Below, one piece after another: positions 52,014 through 61,257 of a stretch of DNA of 64,000 bases. The position numbers and the translations under genes were made by a program. The notes beneath the pieces were generated by a model. The model was not told the DNA's origin. It saw nothing but the letters and a program-made list of their open reading frames with translations, and made no database searches. Numbering within the stretch: the stretch's first letter is position 1; every line of letters starts with the position of its first letter. The stretch spans positions 1,306,001 to 1,370,000 of the forward strand of contig NZ_CP113930.1 of NCBI RefSeq assembly GCF_029392095.1. The letters are read 5' to 3'. Source of the stretch: Lactobacillus sp. ESL0700 (lineage in GTDB: Bacteria; Bacillota; Bacilli; Lactobacillales; Lactobacillaceae).

Positions 52014-53655
52014 ATGCTCGAATATGTAATTTTCTTAAAATCGGAACAATCTTGTCACCTAAAATCTTTTGCGCTAAGTCAGACTTAATTGCCGCAAAGA
52101 CATAGAAGATGCCACCAACAAGAACGGAAACAGCAACAATCAATAGTGCTTGCAAACGAACTGCGGGATTTAATACAAGTTCCATAGCCTTTTCAACTAC
52201 TATCACAAGTAGAAACATAATTACAGAAAATGAAGTAATGCCGATAAACCGCCGGCTGGTCCGACTGCTATTAAAGTCATAACTCACTTGCAAATGCTTC
52301 AGGGCCAAGAAAATAATAACTAGCATCCCCAAATTAGTGGCTACTAACGGGCCATAAATTTTAAAAACATACACCATTGGGTACTGCGCGATAATTTTAA
52401 TTATCAGCCCGAGCACAAGATATTTTATTGCCAGACCATTTTCTGATAATCCTTGCAAGATAGCCATTAAAACGGTAAATAGCCCCAGCGAAATCGCTGT
52501 AAAGGATGACAAATATAAAACATCTGCGCCCAACTTGTCATAACCATAAAAAATGGTGTAAATCGGTGTCGCTATTGCTGCCATCCCAAATGCTGCTGGG
52601 ATCATCACGAACAAAAATAGGTCTAGCGTGTTACCAATTTGCTTTGAAATACCGTGAAAATCGTGCTTGGCATGGGCTGCTGACAGTAGTGGAATTGCTG
52701 TAACTGCCATTGCACTAGCTAGGGAGACAATAATCATGATTAACTTATTCGCATTAAGCGCGAACAACGCATACCAAGTTTCAATTGTGTTGTAACGAGC
52801 CTGCACCAAGCCTGCAATCATTGGGTGGAAAGTATACTGGTCAACTAAATAGAATAGCTGAATTCCCGCATCAATAATAATGAACGGAATTGCCTGAGCG
52901 ATGATTTCACCAAACAGTCCCATTGTTGAAACTTCAACTTCATTGTTTGAGTTAGCAACAAGGTCATTCAACTTGTGCCGCCGCGTAAACAAAAACCAGA
53001 CTAGAATTGCGATACCAAAAACTGCCCCAATGGCCGCTGCCAAGTTTGACTGGACAACCGCATTAACAAAAGAACCGTGTTGTACTTGCATGATAATGTA
53101 TGCAGTTAATAGCATCCACACGACACGAGCAAGCTGTTCCACAAATTGGGAAACAGCCGACGGCATCATATCCGCATACCCTTGAAAATATCCCCGCATG
53201 ATACTCAAAATCGGGATAATCAAGATGGCGTAAGACAGACTGCGCATTACCGCCACTTGTCGCGGATCGCTACGTGACCCATTTGAAGCTAAGAGTGGCG
53301 AGGCAAAATACATCACAGCTGCCGAAACAATGCCTAAGACCACCATCAAAATTAGACCTTTACGAAATAATTTGCGACCAACGCCATATTCGTTAAGGGC
53401 ATTATACTTGGCGACCTGTTTAGCAACTGCTCCGGGAATTCCCGCTGTTGAAATCAAGATAAAAATACTATAAATGTTGTAACTTCTAGCCGTTAGCGCG
53501 TTAGCAATATTGCCATACGGCTGCATCCAGATAAACCACGGAATGATGTACAACGCACCCAAAATCCGTGATGTAATCGAGCCAAAAGTCATCCACGCAC
53601 TACCCTTAATGAAGGTATCCTGCGTGTTTTGCTCTTTTAAATTATTTTCTTTCAT
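52012..53655 (-). CDS. Polysaccharide/lipid flippase, MATE-PST type (SpoVB/MurJ-like)
   Basis: 547 residues with about 14 hydrophobic segments. TFIKGSAWMTFGSITSRILGALYIIPWFIWM at the N-terminus and MRGYFQGYADMMPSAVSQFVEQLARV are typical of the SpoVB branch of the polysaccharide transport family. Firmicute relatives flip lipid II or wall precursors; the substrate here is inferred. It is a single gene. Confidence 0.88.
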   Translation of the reverse strand: MKENNLKEQNTQDTFIKGSAWMTFGSITSRILGALYIIPWFIWMQPYGNIANALTARSYNIYSIFILISTAGIPGAVAKQVAKYNALNEYGVGRKLFRKGLILMVVLGIVSAAVMYFASPLLASNGSRSDPRQVAVMRSLSYAILIIPILSIMRGYFQGYADMMPSAVSQFVEQLARVVWMLLTAYIIMQVQHGSFVNAVVQSNLAAAIGAVFGIAILVWFLFTRRHKLNDLVANSNNEVEVSTMGLFGEIIAQAIPFIIIDAGIQLFYLVDQYTFHPMIAGLVQARYNTIETWYALFALNANKLIMIIVSLASAMAVTAIPLLSAAHAKHDFHGISKQIGNTLDLFLFVMIPAAFGMAAIATPIYTIFYGYDKLGADVLYLSSFTAISLGLFTVLMAILQGLSENGLAIKYLVLGLIIKIIAQYPMVYVFKIYGPLVATNLGMLVIIFLALKHLQVSYDFNSSRTSRRFIGITSFSVIMFLLVIVVEKAMELVLNPAVRLQALLIVAVSVLVGGIFYVFAAIKSDLAQKILGDKIVPILRKLHIRA

Positions 53656-53752
53656 TAATTTTCCCTAAATCTAGTGTACTAACTATCCTATTTTGCAAGC
53701 AAAGCTAATAATTCTCAATCACATAGCTATTCATTTTAGGAAAAATTAAATT

Positions 53753-56167
53753 TTATTTGGCAACAATGTTAACAATCTTATTCGGTACAACGATAACCTT
53801 TTTAACATCTTTACCAGCTAAGAATTTTTGCACATGTGGCAATGCCAAAGCTTGCTCTTGCAATTCATCTTTAGCTGTATCTTTAGCAGCATTGAAATTG
53901 CCACGCAACTTGCCGTTTACTTGAACCATAATCTCTACGGTTGATTCAACTAACTTAGCTGGATCATAAGTTGGCCACTTAGCAAAGGTGACTGATTGGT
54001 CATGACCCATGATTTGCCAGATTTCTTCCATCATGTGAGGTGCAACTGGTGCCATCAGAGTAATGAGGCCTTCTGCGTATTCCCGTGGAATTGTCTTAGC
54101 CTTTTGAGCCGCATTAACAAAGACCATCATTTGTGAAATTGCGGTGTTAAAGTGCAAAGCCTCAAAGTCTTCGGTTACCTTCTTAACAGTTTCTGCGTAT
54201 ACCTTGTCCAGAGTACCGTCATTTTCGGCAACGATGTTTTCTTGTGGGATTGCCTTCAAGTCCAAATCGTTTACAAATAGGCGCCAAACGCGATCCAAGA
54301 ACTTCTTAGTTGAAGCAGGACCATTGTCATCCCAGTCAATTGAGGCATCTAATGGACCCATGAACATTTCGTAAGTTCTCAGGCTGTCTGCGCCGTATTC
54401 ATCAATCACATCGTCTGGATTAACAACGTTGCCTTTAGACTTAGACATCTTCTCGTGGTTCTTTAAAATCAAACCTTGATTGTATAGACGCTGGAACGGT
54501 TCTTCATTTGGTACAACACCCAAGTCGTAGAGAACCATGTTCCAAAAACGTGCATAGAGCAAGTGCCGTACTGCGTGTTCTGCCCCACCAATGTACAAGT
54601 CAACTGGTAACCACTTCTTAAGCAAGTCGTAGTCAGCGAGCTTTTGGTCATTATGTGGATCAACGTAACGGATAAAGTACCATGATGAACCAGCCCAGTT
54701 AGGCATCGTATTGGTCTCTCGTTTACCCTTGCGGCCATTTTCATCAACAACGTTAACCCAATCAGTCAAGTTAACAAGCGGACTTTCAGGAGTTCCTGAA
54801 GGCTTAATATCAGTTGCATGTGGCAAGACTAATGGTAATTGGTCTTCTGGAACTAACGTAGTTTCGCCATCTTCCCAATGAATAACAGGAATTGGTTCAC
54901 CCCAGTAACGTTGGCGACTGAATTCCCAGTCACGCAACTTGTAGTTGACCTTCTTTTCACCAACATTGTGTTCTTCAAGCCAAGCTACGATTTTCTTCTT
55001 CGCATCTTCGACCTTTAAGCCGTTTAAAAATTCGGAATCAAAGTGGACACCATCGCCAGTGTAAGCTTCCTTAGTGATGTCGCCACCCTTAATAACTGGC
55101 TTAATTGGCAAGTCAAACTTCTTAGCGAATTCATAATCACGGTCATCATGTGCTGGAACGGCCATTACTGCACCAGTACCATAAGTTGCCAAAACGTAAT
55201 CTGAAATCCAAATTGGAATTTCTTCATCGTTAACCGGATTAATTGCGTATGCACCAGTGAAGACACCAGTCTTATTCTTGTTCAAGTCAGTTCTTTCCAA
55301 ATCAGACTTGGATTCGATGTCCTTAACGTATGCTTCAACATCTGCCTTGTGGTCAGCTGTGGTGATTTTTTCAACCAATTTGTTCTCTGGTGCTAAAACC
55401 GCATAGCTAGCACCAAATAAGGTATCAGGACGAGTGGTAAAAATGTCAAAGGTCTGATCAGAATTCTTAATTTTGAACGTAACTTGGGCACCAACTGAAC
55501 GACCAATCCAGTTACGTTGCATTTCCTTAACGTTTTCCGGCCAATCAAGCTTGTCAAGACCAGCAAGTAAACGGTCAGCGTAAGCCGTAATCTTCAGCAT
55601 CCATTGCTTCATATTACGACGATAAATTGGAAAGCCGCCCCGTTCTGTCTTACCGTCAACAATGTCTTCATTCGCAACAACTGTCCCTAAATCCGGTGAC
55701 CAGTTAACCGGTACTTCAGCTTCATAAGCCAGACCATGCTTGTACATTTGTTCAAATGTCCATTGCGTCCACTTATAATATTTTGGATCACAAGTTGCAA
55801 GTTCACGATCCCAATCGTAAGAAAAGCCAAGCTTGTGCAGCTGCTTTTTGAAAGTAGCGATATTTTCCTTAGTAACAACAGCCGGATCTTTACCCGTCTT
55901 TAACGCATATTGTTCTGTTGGCAAACCAAAGGCATCCCAACCCATTGGATAAAGAACGTTATAGCCCTGTGCCCGCTTCATTCTGGCAGTAATATCAGTT
56001 GCTGTATAACCTTCTGGATGACCAACGTGCAATCCCTTACCAGATGGAAATGGAAACATGTCCATGACATAATAATTTTTCTTCTTCGGATCGCTGCCCG
56101 TTTTGAAAGTTTTATTTTTGGCCCAATAATCTTGCCATTTTTTTTCGACAACTTTGTGATTGTACAT
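53753..56167 (-). CDS. leuS: Leucine-tRNA ligase
   Basis: 804 residues from [21 protein letters not shown] precedes this ATG, and a GTG three codons upstream lies in that site. HIGH motif in [15 protein letters not shown], editing domain (about 220-410) with [15 protein letters not shown] and [26 protein letters not shown] in [15 protein letters not shown], then the anticodon-binding and C-terminal domains. A T-box lies upstream. Confidence 0.98.
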   Translation of the reverse strand: MYNHKVVEKKWQDYWAKNKTFKTGSDPKKKNYYVMDMFPFPSGKGLHVGHPEGYTATDITARMKRAQGYNVLYPMGWDAFGLPTEQYALKTGKDPAVVTKENIATFKKQLHKLGFSYDWDRELATCDPKYYKWTQWTFEQMYKHGLAYEAEVPVNWSPDLGTVVANEDIVDGKTERGGFPIYRRNMKQWMLKITAYADRLLAGLDKLDWPENVKEMQRNWIGRSVGAQVTFKIKNSDQTFDIFTTRPDTLFGASYAVLAPENKLVEKITTADHKADVEAYVKDIESKSDLERTDLNKNKTGVFTGAYAINPVNDEEIPIWISDYVLATYGTGAVMAVPAHDDRDYEFAKKFDLPIKPVIKGGDITKEAYTGDGVHFDSEFLNGLKVEDAKKKIVAWLEEHNVGEKKVNYKLRDWEFSRQRYWGEPIPVIHWEDGETTLVPEDQLPLVLPHATDIKPSGTPESPLVNLTDWVNVVDENGRKGKRETNTMPNWAGSSWYFIRYVDPHNDQKLADYDLLKKWLPVDLYIGGAEHAVRHLLYARFWNMVLYDLGVVPNEEPFQRLYNQGLILKNHEKMSKSKGNVVNPDDVIDEYGADSLRTYEMFMGPLDASIDWDDNGPASTKKFLDRVWRLFVNDLDLKAIPQENIVAENDGTLDKVYAETVKKVTEDFEALHFNTAISQMMVFVNAAQKAKTIPREYAEGLITLMAPVAPHMMEEIWQIMGHDQSVTFAKWPTYDPAKLVESTVEIMVQVNGKLRGNFNAAKDTAKDELQEQALALPHVQKFLAGKDVKKVIVVPNKIVNIVAK

Positions 56168-56179
56168 CTGCTTCACCTC

Positions 56180-56400
56180 ATAAAAAAAGTCCTATGAAAC
56201 TAATCATAGGACGAATAATCGCGGTACCACCTAAGTTTCATGCCGCAGCATGACCCTCTATCGCTCCTTAACGCGGCAGCACAACGAAAGGTTTTTTCTC
56301 AGGCTCAGTTCACAATTAGTTTTTTTAGTCTTGCACCAACCGACTTTTCTCTAAGGAAAAACATCATTGCTACTAGTTCCTGACCTTTATTTTTTTATCA
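56180..56400 (-). promoter_or_regulatory. T-box leader of leuS
   Basis: T-box AGGTGGTACCGCGA (complement 56218-56232), terminator GTCCTATGATTAG / CATAGGAC with seven T residues. A likely Leu specifier (CUG) lies in GUGAACUGAGCC. The 5' end is uncertain, since a divergent promoter for the PAP2 gene is close by. Confidence 0.9.
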
Positions 56401-56403
56401 ATA

Positions 56404-56413
56404 ATGATTATAA
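56404..56413 (+). promoter_or_regulatory. Possible promoter of the PAP2 gene
   Basis: A TGATTATAAT sequence gives a consensus TATAAT about 40 nt before the TTG start. The complementary strand also reads TATAAT here, so the leuS leader might use the same A/T-rich patch. No firm -35. Confidence 0.4.
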
Positions 56414-56453
56414 TTTACCACAAATGCTAAAAAAAACAAGGGGAGAAAAACAT

Positions 56454-57092
56454 TTGAGTAATACAACACACGCTAAAAGAGACACAATTGTGCCCGCAAC
56501 AATCTTTTTGGTCATTTATGCAGTCTGGGCCATCCTAGTTTCTTCAAGCAATCAAATTATTCATCAATTTGACAATGCGATAATTGGAATTATCTGTAAT
56601 ACGAACCCAGCCAATGTTAAATTCGCAACGACTTTCACCAATTTAGGTAATACGAGTGTCATTGTGGTTGAGACGCTTATCTTATTCATTATTCTGCTGG
56701 TTTTTAAAAAATACGCCTATGCCTTTTTCACGGCGGGAACCATGATTGCAGCCAATGGCTATAACTGGATTATCAAACACGCAATTGCCCGCCACCGACC
56801 ATATGTACACCACTTGGTTGCCGCTCACGGCTATAGTTTCCCATCTGGCCATTCTGTCGGAAGTGCTACTTTATTCGGGATTTTAATCGTCCTAACTATT
56901 TTATTAATCAAGAACAAGGCTGCTAAAACAGTTCTGTGCATTATCTGGGCTTGTTTTCCATTATTAATTGGCTACACCAGAATTTTCACGCATGTTCATT
57001 ATCCGTCAGATGTTCTCGGTGGCTTCTTAGAAGGAATTACCTTTGTCTTAATCGGTTATTCCTTCTTGTATCATTACTACCTAAAAGAATAA
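56454..57092 (+). CDS. PAP2-family phosphatase (membrane)
   Basis: 212 residues. I place the start at TTG (LSNTTHAKRDTIVPA), 8 nt after GGGGAG; the ATG 29 codons earlier lies within the leuS T-box. Six TM helices. Phosphatase motifs: KHAIARHRP (KxxxxxxRP), SFPSGHSVGS (PSGH) and TRIFTHVHYPSDVLGG (SRxxxxxHxxxD with Thr in place of Ser). The family dephosphorylates phosphatidic acid, phosphatidylglycerol phosphate or undecaprenyl pyrophosphate; UppP-like recycling is possible. Confidence 0.92.
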   Translation: MSNTTHAKRDTIVPATIFLVIYAVWAILVSSSNQIIHQFDNAIIGIICNTNPANVKFATTFTNLGNTSVIVVETLILFIILLVFKKYAYAFFTAGTMIAANGYNWIIKHAIARHRPYVHHLVAAHGYSFPSGHSVGSATLFGILIVLTILLIKNKAAKTVLCIIWACFPLLIGYTRIFTHVHYPSDVLGGFLEGITFVLIGYSFLYHYYLKE

Positions 57093-57101
57093 ACCGCTAA
57101 C

Positions 57102-57130
57102 AAAAAAGTCGACTAACGTCGGCTTTTTTT
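57102..57130. terminator. Bidirectional terminator after the PAP2 gene
   Basis: AAAAAAGTCGAC / GTCGGCTTTTTTT with loop TAAC between convergent genes. Confidence 0.88.
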
Positions 57131-57785
57131 ATTTAGGTGATGCTTCAGAAATTGCATCAATAATGTCATCTTTAGATTTTTGTGACGTTGCCCCAGTATA
57201 TGTATCAACTTTAGCATCAGGATCCTTAATGATTTTCTGGCCTGTCTTTTTAAGGTACCAATCAACTAGGGGCTTCATATCAAAGACCTGTTCGTTAACT
57301 CCCCGATACTCGCCATCGCTGTTGTACACGCCGCAATAGTAATGAACAAAGTATTCGTCAGGATTACTGGTTGGCATCGGAATTTTAGCAATTTTCTTTT
57401 TGCCGGATTTTAACAGATCAACGACCGCAGCAACATTTTTCTGTACCTTTTCTGGGTGACAAACGCCTAGAGGGTTACCCAGCTGCGCTTTCTTTGGTTT
57501 GCGATTAGCTAAAGACGGCATTGTTGCGTCATTGAAATATAAAAACTGATTATTTTCATCAACAAATGCCATCTCGGAAATGACTGCGTTCAAAAAATCC
57601 TCTAATTGATTAACCGTTAATAAACCGGTTTTTAATTTAACATAAGTATCTCCAGAAACCGCGTTTACCTTTTCGGCAGCTTTATCTAGCCAATCATCAT
57701 CGGTCATTGCTACATCATTCACCGTATTATTGGTTGGATTTTGACCCGCTAATTTTTCAATAGCCTGTTTTGTGTTTTTATCCAT
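57129..57785 (-). CDS. PAS-domain protein with C-terminal flavinylation-like motif
   Basis: 218 residues, no signal peptide or TM. The middle (about 60-175) is a PAS-like domain: FLNAVISEMAFVDENNQFLYFND, then NPLGVCHPEKVQKNVAAVVDLLKSGKK and FVHYYCGVYNSDGEYRGVNEQVFDM, similar to the PAS region of DUF438 proteins. The C-terminus VDTYTGATSQKSKDDIIDAI (193-212) resembles the end of FMN_bind domains, where ApbE attaches FMN to Thr in D-x-x-[ST]-G-A-T. AAGGAG ribosome binding site. Role unknown; redox or flavin sensing is only a suggestion. Confidence 0.78.
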   Translation of the reverse strand: MDKNTKQAIEKLAGQNPTNNTVNDVAMTDDDWLDKAAEKVNAVSGDTYVKLKTGLLTVNQLEDFLNAVISEMAFVDENNQFLYFNDATMPSLANRKPKKAQLGNPLGVCHPEKVQKNVAAVVDLLKSGKKKIAKIPMPTSNPDEYFVHYYCGVYNSDGEYRGVNEQVFDMKPLVDWYLKKTGQKIIKDPDAKVDTYTGATSQKSKDDIIDAISEASPK

Positions 57786-57857
57786 ATAATTATCTCCTTA
57801 CTAAATTGGCAATAATTATAAGTGCAATTTATTCCTAAAGCAATACCAAATTTAAGC

Positions 57858-57900
57858 AAAAAAAGGCCAACAACTTTTAATTAAATTGTTGGCCCTTTTA
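57858..57900. terminator. Terminator between the DHA2 exporter and PAS gene
   Basis: GGCCAACAA (57865-57873) pairs with TTGTTGGCC (57886-57894), flanked by A-run and T-run. On the minus strand it ends the metK-exporter transcript. Confidence 0.88.
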
Positions 57901-57911
57901 AATAAACCTAT

Positions 57912-59363
57912 TTAATTTTCTTTTTGCTTTTTATAACTGGCGTTAATCAAAATTGAAATCACAATGGCAATCATTGAAACAACGTAGACACCCTTTAGGG
58001 CGCTAAACAATACCTGCCGCAATTGTGGCACCAAGTTAGCAGCCAATTCCTTGGCTTTAACTGATGACACAATTTTGTTCATCATTGCCTGGGTCAAGGC
58101 CGGATGCTTTGCAATTTGTCCAGCAACAATCGTATTAAATGTAATGCCGTAAATTGAAACTAACATCGTCTGTCCCAAATAACGCATTAGCGTATTAAAT
58201 GACGTAGCAACCCCCACGTTTTCAGGCTCAACTAGGACTTGTGAACGGACTTGAGACGCAGTGATAATTGCACCGAAAGCTAAACCATTCATTGTGGCAA
58301 TGACACAAAATACCCAGAACGGTGTTTGCATGGGCACAATCAGCAATAGCAGGTCTGCAATTACTAGTAATCCAAGCATGCCGAAGAAAGTTTTGCGAAC
58401 GCCAAAGCGACCAAGCAAGCCACCAATTAAGAATGAACCAACAACCCACATTACAGAACTTGGCGTAACGGCAAAGCCCGCAATTGTAGCACTTGTCCCC
58501 TTGATTCCCTGCATCCAAGTCGGAATATAAAATTCAAAACCAATTACAACTCCTGAAATAAACATGGTAATCAGGTTTAATGCGAGGAACTCTCTGCCTT
58601 TAAGCATTGAGAGTGGCATTATTGGGTCATCTGCCTTCTTTTCAACGTGATAAAAGGCAACTGCACTAATAATAATTAAAATCACTAGAGCGGCTGTTAT
58701 TAGCCAATTAAGCGAACCTAATTCTTGCAATACATACATCAAGGTTAACAATAGAACAGTTAACCAACACGTACCTTTAACGTCCAGCTTAACTGCTACC
58801 TTCTCCTTTGGTTCATGTAAAAAGAACACAACTAGCAAGAAGGCGATTAAACCAATCGGCACATTGATGTAAAAGACCCAGTGCCAAGACAGGCTTTGAA
58901 CAATAAAGCCACCCAGAAGTGGTGCGATAACAGACGCAACTCCCCAGAAGCCGGAATTAAGTCCAAGCATCTTGGTGCGCTTTTTTAAAGTATACAAGTC
59001 CGCAATAATTGTCATTGCCACAGGCTGAACTGCACCAGAGCCAAGGCCCTGCACAACCCGAAACAAGATTAACTCCATCATATTGTGTGCTTGACCGCAA
59101 AGAGCTGACCCAACGACAAACAACGCAATGCCAAACAAAAAAACTGGCTTGCGACCAATGCTGTCTGCCAGTTTTCCGTATAAAGGAGTCGATACAGCTG
59201 TCATAAATAAGAAAATTGAAACAACCCAGTTCATAATTTCCAACCCATTCAGGTCAGAAACAATGGTTGGCATTGCAGTTGATACAATCGTTCCTTCAAT
59301 CGCAGCCATAAAAGTTGTCATAAAAATCGCAAGCGTAACAACAGGTACGTTTGTTTTTTTCAT
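57912..59363 (-). CDS. DHA2-family MFS multidrug exporter (EmrB/QacA type)
   Basis: 483 residues, 14 hydrophobic segments. ATFMAAIEGTIVSTAMPTIVSDL (motif D1-like for DHA2), GKLADSIGRKPVF (motif A), GLGSGAVQPVAMTIIADLY and WGVASVIAPLLGGFIVQSLSWHWVFYINVPIG (motif C). It exports drugs or metabolites by proton antiport. It starts 18 nt after metK with its own GGAGGAG site and no terminator between, so it is co-transcribed from the SAM-regulated metK leader. Confidence 0.92.
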   Translation of the reverse strand: MKKTNVPVVTLAIFMTTFMAAIEGTIVSTAMPTIVSDLNGLEIMNWVVSIFLFMTAVSTPLYGKLADSIGRKPVFLFGIALFVVGSALCGQAHNMMELILFRVVQGLGSGAVQPVAMTIIADLYTLKKRTKMLGLNSGFWGVASVIAPLLGGFIVQSLSWHWVFYINVPIGLIAFLLVVFFLHEPKEKVAVKLDVKGTCWLTVLLLTLMYVLQELGSLNWLITAALVILIIISAVAFYHVEKKADDPIMPLSMLKGREFLALNLITMFISGVVIGFEFYIPTWMQGIKGTSATIAGFAVTPSSVMWVVGSFLIGGLLGRFGVRKTFFGMLGLLVIADLLLLIVPMQTPFWVFCVIATMNGLAFGAIITASQVRSQVLVEPENVGVATSFNTLMRYLGQTMLVSIYGITFNTIVAGQIAKHPALTQAMMNKIVSSVKAKELAANLVPQLRQVLFSALKGVYVVSMIAIVISILINASYKKQKEN

Positions 59364-59381
59364 AATTGCTCCTCCTTAAAA

Positions 59382-60581
59382 TTATTTATTTTTCTTTACA
59401 AAATCCAAGATTGCCTGAACCTTATCGGTCTTTTCCCATGGCAAATCAATATCAGTGCGACCAAAATGACCGTAAGCTGCTGTTTGCTCGTATATTGGCC
59501 GGCGCAAGTCAAGCATCTTGATAATCCCAGCTGGCCGTAAATCAAAGATTTCCCGAACTGCCTTCGTCAAGAGCTCATCGCTAACCTTTCCAGTACCAGC
59601 AGTATCAATCATTACTGATACTGGATGAGCTACACCAATTGCATAAGCTAACTGCACTTCGCAGCGGTATGCGAGACCTGCAGCTACGATGTTTTTGGCA
59701 ACATAACGTGCCGCATAACTAGCGCTGCGGTCAACCTTTGTCGGATCTTTACCGGAAAAGGCGCCACCACCATGACGAGCATAACCACCGTAAGTATCAA
59801 CGATGATCTTGCGGCCAGTTAAACCAGAATCACCTTTAGGTCCCCCGATTACAAAGCGACCAGAAGGGTTAATCAGGTATTTTGTTTGCTCATCTAGGTA
59901 CTTAGCTGGAATGACCTTATTAATGACTAAATCAATCATTGCTTGACGGATTTCTTCATTAGTAACTTGATCATCAGTTTGCGTTGAAATGACAACCGTA
60001 TCAACCCGCTTAGGCTTACCGGTTTCATCATATTCAACGGTAACTTGTGCTTTAGAATCTGGACGTAACCATGTTAAAGTCCTATCTTTACGCAATTGCG
60101 CAACTTGACGCATTAACCGGTGCGCAAGTGAAATTGGCAGCGGCATTAACTCTGGCGTTTCCTTAATTGCAAAGCCAAACATTAAACCTTGATCACCCGC
60201 ACCAATTTGATCCAAATTATCTTCGTCAGACTGATTTTCACGAGTTTCTAGCGAATGATCAACACCATCAGCAATATCAGGTGATTGCTCATCGATATCA
60301 ACTAATACAGCGCAATTATTGCCATCAAAGCCAAGTTCTGGCTTATCATAACCTATCCGTAAAACTGTCTTACGAACAATTGACTGAATATCAACATAAG
60401 CACTAGTCGATATTTCACCAAACACATACACAATTCCCGTGGTAACAATAGTTTCACAGGCGACGTGTGCATCTGAATCTTGAGCAATAATCGCATCTAA
60501 AATCGCATCAGAAATTTGGTCTGCAATCTTATCTGGATGTCCTTCAGAAACAGATTCCGAAGTAAATAAACGTTTTTCCAC
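59382..60581 (-). CDS. metK: S-adenosylmethionine synthetase
   Basis: 399 residues, GTG start 6 nt after AGGGGG. N-terminal [25 protein letters not shown], the ATP motif [12 protein letters not shown], and [33 protein letters not shown] are diagnostic. It makes SAM from methionine and ATP. The ribosome binding site is part of the SMK box, so SAM shuts off translation. Confidence 0.98.
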   Translation of the reverse strand: MEKRLFTSESVSEGHPDKIADQISDAILDAIIAQDSDAHVACETIVTTGIVYVFGEISTSAYVDIQSIVRKTVLRIGYDKPELGFDGNNCAVLVDIDEQSPDIADGVDHSLETRENQSDEDNLDQIGAGDQGLMFGFAIKETPELMPLPISLAHRLMRQVAQLRKDRTLTWLRPDSKAQVTVEYDETGKPKRVDTVVISTQTDDQVTNEEIRQAMIDLVINKVIPAKYLDEQTKYLINPSGRFVIGGPKGDSGLTGRKIIVDTYGGYARHGGGAFSGKDPTKVDRSASYAARYVAKNIVAAGLAYRCEVQLAYAIGVAHPVSVMIDTAGTGKVSDELLTKAVREIFDLRPAGIIKMLDLRRPIYEQTAAYGHFGRTDIDLPWEKTDKVQAILDFVKKNK

Positions 60582-60584
60582 AAT

Positions 60585-60656
60585 AGTCCCCCTATATAGA
60601 CAACAGCTATTCGGTTACAAGGCATCTCCACTTACTTAGCGGATCCTCTCAGGACT
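60585..60656 (-). promoter_or_regulatory. SMK box (SAM-III) riboswitch of metK
   Basis: On the minus strand AGTCC (60652-60656) can pair with GGACT of the AGGGGGACT ribosome binding region (60585-60593). Between lie GAGAGGATC, a CGC...GTGG hairpin part, and the SAM-binding AGATGCCTTGTAACCGA, nearly identical to the family consensus. When SAM binds, the Shine-Dalgarno is sequestered. Confidence 0.93.
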
Positions 60657-60694
60657 TGAACCGATAAATATTAAATTGTTTCGTTCTTTTTGTA

Positions 60695-60728
60695 TAAAAA
60701 AAGACTACCGTAGATTCGGTAGTCTTAG
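60695..60728 (-). terminator. Terminator of the tRNA-Glu/tRNA-Val unit
   Basis: AAGACTACCG / CGGTAGTCTT stem then seven T residues on the minus strand, between the tRNAs and the metK leader. Confidence 0.9.
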
Positions 60729-60733
60729 AACGA

Positions 60734-60806
60734 TGGAGGATACAGGGCTCGAACCTGTGACCTCCTGCTTGTAAGGCAGATGCTCTCCCAGCTGAGCTAA
60801 TCCTCC
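60734..60806 (-). tRNA. tRNA-Val (TAC), copy 1
   Basis: Acceptor GGAGGAT, anticodon TAC in CTGCCTTACAAGCAG, T arm AGGTTCGAGCCCT, discriminator A. Identical in sequence to the copy at 61020-61092. Confidence 0.97.
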
Positions 60807-60810
60807 AAAG

Positions 60811-60882
60811 TGACCCGTACGGGATTTGAACCCATGTTACCGCCGTGAAAGGGCGATGTCTTAACCACTTGACCAACGGGTC
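60811..60882 (-). tRNA. tRNA-Glu (TTC)
   Basis: GACCCGTTGGTCAAGTGG start, anticodon TTC in CGCCCTTTCACGGCG, acceptor end ACGGGTC with discriminator A. Four nt upstream of tRNA-Val copy 1 in one transcript. Confidence 0.96.
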
Positions 60883-60908
60883 ATAGCCTGAATCAAAGCA
60901 CTTTAACC

Positions 60909-60936
60909 AGTATACTAGATACTTTGAAAAATGCAA
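60909..60936 (-). promoter_or_regulatory. Promoter of tRNA-Glu/tRNA-Val
   Basis: TTGCAT (60931-60936), 16-bp spacer, TATACT (60909-60914), about 26 nt before the tRNA-Glu 5' end. Confidence 0.75.
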
Positions 60937-61019
60937 GAATTCTTTCTCAATTCTGAAAAATAATATTTAATTATTTCCATAAATAATGGCGGTGCAAATC
61001 TTTCACACCACCATTATTA

Positions 61020-61092
61020 TGGAGGATACAGGGCTCGAACCTGTGACCTCCTGCTTGTAAGGCAGATGCTCTCCCAGCTGAGCTAATCCTCC
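61020..61092 (-). tRNA. tRNA-Val (TAC), copy 2
   Basis: The same 73-nt sequence as copy 1. It has its own promoter and is followed by a GC-rich hairpin (near 60984-61018) with a weak T-run, which may end or process the transcript. Confidence 0.97.
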
Positions 61093-61124
61093 GAGGTCGT
61101 TGTCATCTCATGACTACTCTTAAT

Positions 61125-61153
61125 ACTATAGCAAAAGGTCGCGGTCTTGTCTA
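61125..61153 (-). promoter_or_regulatory. Promoter of tRNA-Val copy 2
   Basis: TAGACA (61148-61153), 17-bp spacer, TATAGT (61125-61130) with extended TGC before the -10. Confidence 0.7.
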
Positions 61154-61257
61154 TCTTTTTTTTGCTTTTTTTGCAAAATTCGTAATTTTTTACTGAACTA
61201 TAATTAAAAATCTAGTAAAATAAAATTAATTTATAAAGATTTTTAGGGAGTACGATT

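Noticed and set aside
60649..60936. 95-codon frame crossing tRNA-Val, tRNA-Glu and the terminator.
   Set aside because: It is made of tRNA sequence read as protein.
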